Assembly (NCBI RefSeq): GCF_042611095.1
Contig: NZ_JBHFPV010000001.1
Location: forward strand, 1,550,001 to 1,614,000
Source of the DNA: Meishania litoralis
Lineage (GTDB): Bacteria; Bacteroidota; Bacteroidia; Flavobacteriales; Flavobacteriaceae
DNA: 64,000 nucleotides
Direction of reading: 5' to 3'
The notes under the pieces are model-generated. The model worked only from the letters and a program-made list of their open reading frames with translations, did no database searches and was not told the origin of the DNA. Positions within the stretch are counted from its first letter, which is position 1, and every line of letters begins with the position of its first letter. This document shows positions 25,609-33,431 of this stretch, piece by piece. Made by a program: the position numbers and the translations under genes.

Positions 25609-26705
25609 AAATCAAACTTCAACTGCACCGAAACCGAATCTTCCCTAGATTCGGTTTTTTTATTATCGGTATTTAGGTTGGCCAATGAAATACCCAACAA
25701 GCGGACGGAATTTTGAAGTACTTCTTGATAGAGCAGTTCTTTTGCGGTTTCCAGTATAAGTGCCTTATCGGAAACAAAATAGGGCAGGGTCTTGCTCCTT
25801 GTATTCAAGGTAAAATCGCTATACTTTATTTTTAGGGTTATGGTCTTGCCGGCGATTTTTGATTTGTTCAGGCGGCGTTCTAGTTCCTCTGCGATATGCT
25901 CCAATCGCTCCAGCATGAATATTTCACTGCTTAGGTTTTTTTTGAATGTGCGTTCGGCACCGACCGATTTCGGAATGCGATGGGGCTTGACCTCGCTATT
26001 GTGGATTCCGCGAACCACATGGTAATAGTAGGCACCATTCTTGCCGAAATGCTCTTCAAGAAACTCCAATGGTTTCTCTTTAAGGTTTTTGCCCGTAAAA
26101 ATGCCCAGCTTGTACATTTTTTGGGCGGTGACCTTTCCGACCCCATAGAACTTGCGAATTTCGAGATCCTCTAAAAACCGTGACACCTCTTCGGGGTTTA
26201 CGGTCTTCTGTCCATTCGGTTTGTTATAGTCACTAGCGACCTTGGCGATGAATTTATTTATTGAAATTCCCGCGGAGGCGGCCAAGCCCACTTCGTCAAA
26301 AATTCGCTGTCGAATTTCTTGGGCGATCAAGGTTGCCGAAGGATTTCCCTTCTTGTTGACCGTAACATCCAAATAGGCCTCGTCCAAAGAAAGGGGTTCT
26401 ACCAGGTCGGTATAATCGAAAAATATGCTCCTGATTTTTTTAGAGATTTCAGAATACCTCGCGTACCGGGGTTTCACGAAGATAAGATGCGGACAGTTCT
26501 TTTTGGCCAAATAGCCGCTCATTGCGCTTCGCACACCATATTTTCGGGCTTCATAATTTGCCGCAGAGACAACACCTCTGTTTTCGCTTCCGCCTACAGC
26601 TACAGGTTTTCCCTTTAGTTCAGGATTATCCAACTCCTCTACAGAGGCGTAGAAGGCATCCATATCGACATGGATGATTTTTCGTAAGGGAAAATCTCTT
26701 TCCAT
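25605..26705 (-). CDS. dinB: DNA polymerase IV (Y-family)
   Basis: 366 residues. The palm motifs are HVDMDAFYASVE near residue 12 and LSLDEAYLDV near 105, which hold the catalytic acidic residues; a helix-hairpin-helix thumb region (YGVGKVTAQKMYKLGI) follows. The last residues, QLKFDF, resemble a beta-clamp binding motif. It performs error-prone translesion synthesis. It is divergent from the CYTH gene by 33 nt. Its 3' end is unusual in also carrying the pyk terminator. Confidence 0.95.
   Translation of the reverse strand: MERDFPLRKIIHVDMDAFYASVEELDNPELKGKPVAVGGSENRGVVSAANYEARKYGVRSAMSGYLAKKNCPHLIFVKPRYARYSEISKKIRSIFFDYTDLVEPLSLDEAYLDVTVNKKGNPSATLIAQEIRQRIFDEVGLAASAGISINKFIAKVASDYNKPNGQKTVNPEEVSRFLEDLEIRKFYGVGKVTAQKMYKLGIFTGKNLKEKPLEFLEEHFGKNGAYYYHVVRGIHNSEVKPHRIPKSVGAERTFKKNLSSEIFMLERLEHIAEELERRLNKSKIAGKTITLKIKYSDFTLNTRSKTLPYFVSDKALILETAKELLYQEVLQNSVRLLGISLANLNTDNKKTESREDSVSVQLKFDF
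25633..25661 (+). terminator. pyk terminator embedded in the dinB coding end
   Basis: ACCGAATC (25633-25640) pairs with GATTCGGT (25648-25655) over a 7-nt loop, followed on the + strand by TTTTTT. It lies 25 nt after the pyk stop, inside the last 20 or so dinB codons (region KKTESREDS), which are poorly conserved linker sequence before the clamp motif. Confidence 0.8.
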
Positions 26706-26738
26706 ATCGTAAATTTATGATAACTTCGATAATAGGTT

Positions 26739-27221
26739 ATGATTGAAATCGAACGGAAGTTTTTGGTAAAATCGGATGCTTTTAAAGAAAGGGCGGCATC
26801 GATGGAAAAGATCTCACAGGGATTTCTCAACACCCACCCTTCACGCACCGTTCGGGTTAGGATCAATGGCGATTTTGGCTTTTTAACGGTAAAGGGAGCC
26901 TCGAACGGGTCGGGCACTTCGCGTTTTGAATGGGAAACGGAGATCAGCATAGAAGAGGCAAGGGACCTTTTGAAAATTTGTGAAGAAGGATTGATCGAGA
27001 AAACCAGATTTAAAATTCCTGTGGGCACCCATATTTTTGATGTAGATGAATTTCATGGTGCAAATCAGGGCCTGACCGTGGCGGAGATAGAATTGCAAGA
27101 AGAAAATGAACCCTTTGAAAAACCCGATTGGTTGGGTAAAGAAGTAACCGGCGACATCAAATATTATAATTCACAACTAAGTAAAAACCCATATGCACAA
27201 TGGAAAAACTGCCCAGATTAA
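26739..27221 (+). CDS. CYTH domain protein
   Basis: 160 residues. The N-terminal MIEIERKFLV gives the ExExK signature of CYTH (adenylate cyclase/thiamine triphosphatase) proteins, followed by RVRINGDFGFLTVKG and the acidic VAEIEL near residue 114. It probably hydrolyses triphosphate or inorganic polyphosphate chains with a divalent metal, but the substrate in Bacteroidota is not settled. Its end overlaps the start of the next gene by 22 nt. Confidence 0.88.
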   Translation: MIEIERKFLVKSDAFKERAASMEKISQGFLNTHPSRTVRVRINGDFGFLTVKGASNGSGTSRFEWETEISIEEARDLLKICEEGLIEKTRFKIPVGTHIFDVDEFHGANQGLTVAEIELQEENEPFEKPDWLGKEVTGDIKYYNSQLSKNPYAQWKNCPD

Positions 27222-27706
27222 TACTGTCGGCGATTTTTTTGATCGCATTTTCATGTAAAGAGGATAATAATGCAAAGGTTGCCGCCCCAACTGACAATAA
27301 AGTCGTCGAGAAGAAAATATCGACCAAAAAGCTTAAGGAAGAATTGACCTCTAAAGGATTCGAGATCTTCGATTACATTGACCAAGAAACCAAAGACACC
27401 GTACTAATGCAGCAGTACTTCATCGCGTTTTTAAAACGAGGGCCGAATCGTTCGCAGAACAAGCAAGAGACCGATAGCCTACAGAACCTGCATTTGGCTC
27501 ATTTGGGCCGCATGTACGAACATGGATTCGCCGATATTTCGGGCCCCTTCGGTGATGATGGCGATATTCGGGGCATTACGATCTATAATGTGCCTACCCA
27601 AAAAATGGCTGACAGTCTTGCCAATATGGATCCCATGGTAAAAGCAGGGAGATTAGAGATCGAGATTCATCCGTGGTGGGCAGCAAAAGGCTTTCCCTTG
27701 CGCTGA
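27200..27706 (+). CDS. YciI-like domain lipoprotein
   Basis: 168 residues. The N-terminus has a lipoprotein signal, LIFLIAF-type hydrophobic stretch ending FSC (lipobox cysteine near residue 19), then a charged linker. Residues about 60-168 resemble the YCII-related fold: HLAHLGRMYEHGFADISGPF, GDIRGITIYNV and a final EIHPWWAAKGF. YciI-type proteins are normally cytoplasmic, so an exported version is uncommon. The role is unknown. It overlaps the CYTH gene by 22 nt, so the two are translationally linked. Confidence 0.72.
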   Translation: MEKLPRLILSAIFLIAFSCKEDNNAKVAAPTDNKVVEKKISTKKLKEELTSKGFEIFDYIDQETKDTVLMQQYFIAFLKRGPNRSQNKQETDSLQNLHLAHLGRMYEHGFADISGPFGDDGDIRGITIYNVPTQKMADSLANMDPMVKAGRLEIEIHPWWAAKGFPLR

Positions 27707-28102
27707 TTAATATGCCCAAACACCGTCTTGTTCCAATACAGGAATGTTTACCGATCGTGCATCGCTAATGCTGTTTGCTTTAAAAACACATTTGCGTTCG
27801 TAAAGTTTACCGTCGGCAAAAAAGGTAATAAAGAACTCGTTTTCCAATGCCAAAAGGTTTTCGGGCAACAATTCTATTTTTTGAAAAGAACGAGCAGGCA
27901 TAATCTCGATACTTCGCCGTATGGTCGAAGTCTTTGCAGCATCGCCATACCCTTTTGACACGACAATAACGGTTTCGATATAAGTGTGACGTGCATTGAT
28001 TACGTAAACATACCAGTTTTCGGCTAGTAATTCCCCGTTCGACTCTTTCACGGCGGCCACAAAAACATTTTCATCTACGGGAATCTCAATATCTTTTTTC
28101 AT
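27707..28102 (-). CDS. conserved hypothetical protein downstream of pheS
   Basis: 131 residues, no signal peptide and no membrane segment. It looks like an all-beta protein (alternating hydrophobic strands such as WYVYVINARHTYIETVIVVS). I do not recognise a catalytic motif. The gene starts 29 nt after the pheS stop on the same strand, so it is probably cotranscribed. It abuts the convergent YciI-like gene with no gap. Proteins at this place in flavobacteria have sometimes been named after PheS, but nothing in this sequence supports that function. Confidence 0.65.
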   Translation of the reverse strand: MKKDIEIPVDENVFVAAVKESNGELLAENWYVYVINARHTYIETVIVVSKGYGDAAKTSTIRRSIEIMPARSFQKIELLPENLLALENEFFITFFADGKLYERKCVFKANSISDARSVNIPVLEQDGVWAY

Positions 28103-28131
28103 GGATCGGGATACAAAAAGACTTGCCTTTT

Positions 28132-29151
28132 TTAGAGGGCATTTTTAAATTGTTCCAAGAATCGCACGTCGTTTTCACTCAGTAATCGAATGTCGGATAT
28201 TTGATACAACAAAAGGGCAATTCGATCTATTCCCATACCAAAGGCAAAACCTGAATACTCCTCGGGGTCGATACCACAATTGGTCAATACGTTCGGATCG
28301 ACCATGCCGCACCCCATGATTTCTAACCAGCCCGTACCTTTGGTCATACGGTAGTCGGTCTCCGTTTCAAGCCCCCAATAGACATCAACTTCTGCACTGG
28401 GTTCCGTAAACGGGAAATAAGAAGGCCTAAGACGAATTTTTGACTTTCCGAAAAGTTCGGTGGTAAAAAACTGCAAGGTCTGCTTAAGATCCGCAAAAGA
28501 AACGTCCTTATCGATATAAAGACCTTCTACCTGATGGAAAAAACAATGCGAACGCGCTGAAATGGCCTCGTTGCGATATACCCTTCCGGGGGAAATAGTG
28601 CGAATCGGAGGTTTGTGGTTCTCCATATATCTGACCTGTACCGATGAGGTATGGGTACGTAACAGAATATCGGGATCTGTCTGAATGAAAAAAGTATCCT
28701 GCATGTCTCTTGCAGGATGATGCTCCGGAAGGTTGAGTGCGGTAAAATTGTGCCAGTCGTCCTCGATTTCAGGGCCTTCGGAAACGTTGAAGCCGATTCT
28801 CGAAAAAATCTCGATAATCTGGTTCTTTACAATTGAAATAGGATGTCTTGAACCAAGTTCGATGGGTTCGCCCGGTCGTGTCAGATCACCATAGATACCG
28901 CTTTCATCAGTTTTGTTTTCCAGTATACTTCTGAGGGTATTTACTTTGTCGGTCGCGACTTGTTTGAGCTCATTTATGGTTTGGCCGAATTCTTTTTTCT
29001 GATCGTTGGGCACATTCTTGAATTCTTTGAAAAATTCGTTCAAAAGCCCCTTTTTGCCCAAATATTTTATTCTGAAATTCTCAACCGCTTCCTTCGAATC
29101 AGCCTTGAATTTTTCCACTTCTGCAATATGCTCTTTAATCGTATCAATCAT
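28132..29151 (-). CDS. pheS: phenylalanyl-tRNA synthetase alpha chain
   Basis: 339 residues. The N-terminal coiled-coil tRNA-binding arm covers about 1-90. Class II motif 1 is around GSRHPISIVKNQIIEIF, motif 2 is SPGRVYRNEAISARSHCFFH, and motif 3 is GFAFGMGIDRIALLLY near residue 305. It charges tRNA-Phe together with PheT, which is not in the window. It lies downstream of the SulP gene on the same strand with a 67-nt gap. Confidence 0.96.
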   Translation of the reverse strand: MIDTIKEHIAEVEKFKADSKEAVENFRIKYLGKKGLLNEFFKEFKNVPNDQKKEFGQTINELKQVATDKVNTLRSILENKTDESGIYGDLTRPGEPIELGSRHPISIVKNQIIEIFSRIGFNVSEGPEIEDDWHNFTALNLPEHHPARDMQDTFFIQTDPDILLRTHTSSVQVRYMENHKPPIRTISPGRVYRNEAISARSHCFFHQVEGLYIDKDVSFADLKQTLQFFTTELFGKSKIRLRPSYFPFTEPSAEVDVYWGLETETDYRMTKGTGWLEIMGCGMVDPNVLTNCGIDPEEYSGFAFGMGIDRIALLLYQISDIRLLSENDVRFLEQFKNAL

Positions 29152-29218
29152 AACGCTCGGCTAGGTCGACAAATTTATCGATTTTATGCCATTTGGTCTG
29201 CAAATATTATGAAAGTCT

Positions 29219-31099
29219 TTAATCCTCTTTTGAGGGGTACACATCTTTTACATTGGCCTTTATCCATTCAAGGCACTCTTCGAACGTATCGAATATATTG
29301 TCTTCTGGAATAAGATCAGGAATGACATCAACCCTCTCCATCATATATCTGGGCTGTCGAAGTACGTCAACGAATAGAACGGTTATGCCCGATTTTCTCA
29401 AATCGATGAGAATGTCTTCCAAGGTATATAGGCCTGACTGGTCCATGTACTGCATGCGATCCATTCGAATAATTACCGTAGAGGCCGTTTTCGGAATCTG
29501 CTGTGCCAAGGCCTGAAATTCACTTGTAGAACCAAAAAACAGGGGTCCTTTGAGATGTTTGATAAAAACTTCTTCCTTAAGGTTACTCGGAAAACCGACT
29601 TCATCTGCCCAACCTACTTCTTTTTCGAGCGCCTTGATGTCGGATCTTTCCGCGGTTAGGTCCCCCATCTTTTTCATGAACATTAACGATGCGATTACTA
29701 AACCTATTCCTACGGCATAGACAAGATTCCATACAGATGAAAGTACTAGCACTACAAGCATAATAAGTACTTCGGAACTTAATTTCAAAGGCCCTAATTT
29801 TATGTCTTTCGGCAAGCTAGGGATGGCCTTAAGGCCTTTATAGTCCATTACCCCGATACCGACCGTAATCAAAATACCGGCAAGTACCGCAGCGGGGATT
29901 TGAGATGCGACCGGTGCAAGAGCCATCATAATGATCAACAGCATGATACCGGCGATCATACCTGATAATTTGGTCTTGCCCCCGGCGTTGATGTTGACTA
30001 CCGTACGAATGGTCGCGCCGGCGCCAGGGATACCGCCAAATATGGCGGCGATACTATTGCCAATTCCCTGCCCGACCAATTCTTTGTTCGGTTTGTGCTT
30101 GGTTTTGGTCATATTGTCGGCTACTACAGAGGTCAGCAGGGAATCGATTGCCCCTAAGAGGGCCAAAGTCAGCGCGGTAAAAATATAAGGCGATACCGAA
30201 CTTATTTCAAATTGGGTAAAAATATTGAGATTGGGTACGGGAAATCCTCCCGGAATTTTGTCGATCGGCCGATAATCCAACCCAAGACCATAGGCAACTC
30301 CCGAGACAACGATAAGTGCAACGAGTGCACTTGGTATTACGGTCGTTATTCGTTTGAAGCCATAAATGATAATGATCGTTGCAAGGGCCAGGGCGAACTC
30401 TAACCAGTTGATGTTCTTCAATGCCCTGGGTAGAACCTTAAAGGCACCGATGACACCCGATGCCTCGCTCTTTGCCAAAGTACGGGCTTCTTTAAGAATG
30501 TCGGCATTGGTGATTTCTTTGGCCCTTTTAATGGTTTCCTCGAAATCTTCCAGGACCAAGATACCCTCACCTGCTTCTTCCTTTAAAATATTATCGAGAA
30601 TGATTTCTTCTGCATGGGGTTTGAAATTCTCAACAAATTCGACGTCTTCCTTAGGATAATATCCTATGGTCGGCAAGATCTGTGTTATCAAGATGATTAT
30701 TCCAATGGCAGTCATAAACCCCGATACTACTGGATAAGGTATATACCTGATGTATTTGCCGATTCCTATGATGCCTAGCCCTATTTGCATCAGTCCTGCC
30801 AGTAGAAAGACAATAAGAATGGCAGGTAGGGCCTTTTCGAGACTACCGTCGTGAATCGCCACTATACCGGCAATTACCACCATACTGACGGCCGTCATTG
30901 GTGCCGTGGGGCCAGAAATCTGAGTATTCGTGCCCCCGAAAAGGGCTGCAAAAAAACTGATAAAGATTGCCCCGTAAAGTCCGGCGCTAGGCCCCATTCC
31001 TGAACTTACCCCAAATGCCAAGGCTAAGGGAAGGGCTACGATGCCCGCTGTAATACCTCCAAATAGGTCTCCCCTGAGGTTGGTAAAGAGGTTCTTCAT
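29219..31099 (-). CDS. SulP family anion (probably bicarbonate) transporter with STAS domain
   Basis: 626 residues. About 12-14 membrane segments begin with LRGDLFGGITAGIVALPLAL, the usual SulP start, and FGGTNTQISGPTAPMT follows. A hydrophilic insert of about 80 residues (roughly 147-228, rich in Glu and Lys) interrupts the membrane domain and is not typical. The C-terminal STAS domain (about 500-610) has MDQSGLYTLEDI. SulP proteins carry sulfate, bicarbonate or other anions; the neighbouring carbonic anhydrase argues for bicarbonate, as in BicA. It follows the 208-residue carbonic anhydrase on the same strand. Confidence 0.88.
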   Translation of the reverse strand: MKNLFTNLRGDLFGGITAGIVALPLALAFGVSSGMGPSAGLYGAIFISFFAALFGGTNTQISGPTAPMTAVSMVVIAGIVAIHDGSLEKALPAILIVFLLAGLMQIGLGIIGIGKYIRYIPYPVVSGFMTAIGIIILITQILPTIGYYPKEDVEFVENFKPHAEEIILDNILKEEAGEGILVLEDFEETIKRAKEITNADILKEARTLAKSEASGVIGAFKVLPRALKNINWLEFALALATIIIIYGFKRITTVIPSALVALIVVSGVAYGLGLDYRPIDKIPGGFPVPNLNIFTQFEISSVSPYIFTALTLALLGAIDSLLTSVVADNMTKTKHKPNKELVGQGIGNSIAAIFGGIPGAGATIRTVVNINAGGKTKLSGMIAGIMLLIIMMALAPVASQIPAAVLAGILITVGIGVMDYKGLKAIPSLPKDIKLGPLKLSSEVLIMLVVLVLSSVWNLVYAVGIGLVIASLMFMKKMGDLTAERSDIKALEKEVGWADEVGFPSNLKEEVFIKHLKGPLFFGSTSEFQALAQQIPKTASTVIIRMDRMQYMDQSGLYTLEDILIDLRKSGITVLFVDVLRQPRYMMERVDVIPDLIPEDNIFDTFEECLEWIKANVKDVYPSKED

Positions 31100-31188
31100 A
31101 AACTAATGGAATATCACTGTTAACTTTGAATATATATTTTTTTAAAAGAAAAACCTATATGAACCAATACTCGTTTTGTAAATAGTGC

Positions 31189-31815
31189 TCAATCGAGGTG
31201 ATAAATCTCCATAATATCCTTTAGATAGCCTTCAAAATCGATTTTGAGATCGATCAGCTTACCTGAATGTATATCGAAGACCCAACCATGAACCCTTAAG
31301 CCTCTGTCACGATACGCTTTCTGTACTGTTGCTGTCTTTATTAGATTTACACATTGTTCCTTAACGTTCAATTCAACAAGACGGTCGTATTTTTTCGTTT
31401 CGTCTTCAATGGCGTTTAGCTCTTTTCTATGGATGCGATATACATCGCGAATGTTTCGCAACCAAGGATTGAGGACCCCTAGATCCGCCGACTGCATTGC
31501 TGCCTTTATTCCTCCACAGCCATAGTGGCCACAGACTACGATATGGTTAACGCGCAGATGGTCGACCGCATAGTTTACCACCGACATCACGTTCAGGTCG
31601 ATACTTATGACCATATTTGCGATATTTCTGTGCACAAACACCTCACCGGGCCGTGCGCCCATAAGTTCTTCGGCCGTAACCCTACTGTCTGAACAGCCGA
31701 CGTATAGCAATTCTGGGTTTTGGCCTTTGGCGAGCGACTTAAAATAGTCGGGGTCGATGACAAGTCTCTCGGCAATCCAGTGGTTATTGTTCTTGAATAC
31801 GGTATCTAGGTTCAT
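31189..31815 (-). CDS. beta-carbonic anhydrase (first)
   Basis: 208 residues. The zinc site is visible as Cys in YVGCSDSRV (with the Asp-Arg dyad), and His and Cys in VVCGHYGCGGI. This beta-class enzyme interconverts CO2 and bicarbonate in the cytoplasm. It is about 89 nt upstream of the SulP gene on the same strand. Two perfect hairpins separate it from the second carbonic anhydrase, so it may have its own promoter (a TATCTTTC box lies in the loop of one hairpin). Confidence 0.93.
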   Translation of the reverse strand: MNLDTVFKNNNHWIAERLVIDPDYFKSLAKGQNPELLYVGCSDSRVTAEELMGARPGEVFVHRNIANMVISIDLNVMSVVNYAVDHLRVNHIVVCGHYGCGGIKAAMQSADLGVLNPWLRNIRDVYRIHRKELNAIEDETKKYDRLVELNVKEQCVNLIKTATVQKAYRDRGLRVHGWVFDIHSGKLIDLKIDFEGYLKDIMEIYHLD

Positions 31816-31838
31816 GGGCCCTTCAGCAAAATAACGGT

Positions 31839-31897
31839 TTATTTAGTCGAAAGATAGACTAAATAAGTCAAAGTCCATAACTGGTATGGACTTTGAC
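31839..31897 (-). terminator. two adjacent perfect hairpins between the carbonic anhydrase genes
   Basis: GTCAAAGTCCATA (31867-31879) pairs perfectly with TATGGACTTTGAC (31885-31897), and TTATTTAGTC (31839-31848) pairs with GACTAAATAA (31857-31866). On the minus strand the first hairpin met is the 13-bp one, followed by TTATTTAG, so it can act as a terminator of the Usp/carbonic anhydrase unit. The second could be an operator or a leader structure for the downstream gene. Confidence 0.55.
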
Positions 31898-31932
31898 TGC
31901 AGTACTGTTTCCGATATACTTTTGCGCGAATA

Positions 31933-32562
31933 TTATTCATAGAATTCTACAGCCCCGGTCGCGATATCGTACATGCCACCAATAATCTTGATTTCTCCGT
32001 TCTTCTCCATTTCGGCAAGTACACTGCTGCGTTTGCGAATATTGCCTATGGTAAGTTGGACGTTCTTGGCCGAGACCTTATCAACGAATTCAAGATTGCC
32101 CGAGTTTCTTTGATTCTCGTCACGCGGTTCTTTAACTTCGGCCACAGCAGGTTCGATTTTATTGATCAACGCGGTCAAATTGCCCAATCTGGCGTGGTCA
32201 CAGGCTCCTTTGATGGCTCCACAGCTAGTATGCCCCAAGACAACTATCAATTTTGTGCCTGCTAATTTACATGCGAACTCCATACTTCCCAAGATGTCTT
32301 CGTTGACAAAGTTTCCTGCAATACGAATACTGAAAATATCGCCCAAACCTTGATCGAACACAAGTTCGGCGGAAACCCGTGAATCGATACAGCTTAAAAT
32401 AGTAGCAAACGGAAACTGTCCTTCACTGGTGTCATTGACTTGTTCTAAAAGGTTTCTGTTGGCCTTAAGGTTATTTTGAAACCTTTGGTTACCCTCCTTT
32501 AAAAATAGCAGGGATTTATCTGGGGTCATAGTGGCCTGTGTTTCTTTTGTGTGTGCTTTCAT
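31933..32562 (-). CDS. beta-carbonic anhydrase (second)
   Basis: 209 residues. Zinc ligands appear as Cys in ILSCIDSRVSAE with the Asp-Arg pair, and His/Cys in LGHTSCGAIKGACD. It belongs to a different beta-class branch from its neighbour (the two share little beyond the active site). It is 18 nt downstream of the Usp gene and belongs to the run SulP-Usp-CA. The N-terminal 20 residues are not part of the fold and show no clear signal peptide. It should act on CO2/bicarbonate in the cytoplasm. Confidence 0.92.
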   Translation of the reverse strand: MKAHTKETQATMTPDKSLLFLKEGNQRFQNNLKANRNLLEQVNDTSEGQFPFATILSCIDSRVSAELVFDQGLGDIFSIRIAGNFVNEDILGSMEFACKLAGTKLIVVLGHTSCGAIKGACDHARLGNLTALINKIEPAVAEVKEPRDENQRNSGNLEFVDKVSAKNVQLTIGNIRKRSSVLAEMEKNGEIKIIGGMYDIATGAVEFYE

Positions 32563-32580
32563 AATTTCTTTTATAGTTTC

Positions 32581-33420
32581 TTATTGATGATTTGTAGTTT
32601 TATATTCTTGTTTTCCGCTGACCAAAAGGGTTACATCCAACTTTTTAATAATGGCAGCTATATCGGGTGTCATTTGGTTTTGCAGCTCGTTCGCGCCTTT
32701 CTCGGTTCTATCGACCGACAATATGTTTATATTGTTTTTTGATAAGTATTTTGAAAGGTTCTTTATTGCTCCATCATTATGTTCAAATACATATTCTATA
32801 GTTCTCTTATTTTTAGATTTCGGGTCATACTTTGTCGATTCCGAATTTTTGATGATTTTGAATGACTTCAACGGTGTTTGAGCATGTTCCATTATATCTT
32901 TGGCAAATTCAAAATTCATATCGGGTTCTGAATTGTTATAAGTGCCGAATGCTATTTTCTGGTTTGGAACGGGCCCCGCTTTATCTGATGTAATCATTAC
33001 CACACCACTGTGTTTGTTCAAAACAAATTCGGTAATGCTATCGCCCAATACTTTGAAAGAGTTGGATTTTGGCTTACCTAAGACTATGATATCAGGTCTA
33101 TTTTTTTCAATATAGACACTGATTTCATTTTTAACGTGACCGAAGGTAAATGAATAGTCTATGTCAATTCCAAATTCTTCCGAAATTGACATGGTTAGAT
33201 TTTTCATTTGTCTATCAACCTTGGTATGTTCGTCATTAATGGTGCGCATTGCCGATAATTGATTATCGCGATTTATAACATCCGAGGGTTTTTTTACATG
33301 GAATACCGCTATATCGCCACCTATCATTTTGGCAAGGGCTACCGTACTTTTGATCGTCGCACTTGAAGATTTGTTCAAATCTGATAGTACGGCTATGGAG
33401 TATTTTTTGCTTGGTGCCAT
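32581..33420 (-). CDS. universal stress protein in the SulP/carbonic anhydrase cluster
   Basis: 279 residues. The first Usp domain (about 5-150) has KYSIAVLSDLNKSSSATIKS at its start and GDSITEFVLNKHSGVVMIT at its end; the glycine pattern is degraded compared with ATP-binding Usp proteins. The second half is more divergent. Its position between a SulP gene (11 nt upstream) and a carbonic anhydrase (18 nt downstream) suggests a role in controlling anion or bicarbonate uptake, which is inference from context only. Confidence 0.82.
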   Translation of the reverse strand: MAPSKKYSIAVLSDLNKSSSATIKSTVALAKMIGGDIAVFHVKKPSDVINRDNQLSAMRTINDEHTKVDRQMKNLTMSISEEFGIDIDYSFTFGHVKNEISVYIEKNRPDIIVLGKPKSNSFKVLGDSITEFVLNKHSGVVMITSDKAGPVPNQKIAFGTYNNSEPDMNFEFAKDIMEHAQTPLKSFKIIKNSESTKYDPKSKNKRTIEYVFEHNDGAIKNLSKYLSKNNINILSVDRTEKGANELQNQMTPDIAAIIKKLDVTLLVSGKQEYKTTNHQ

Positions 33421-33431
33421 AATTTTTGCTT

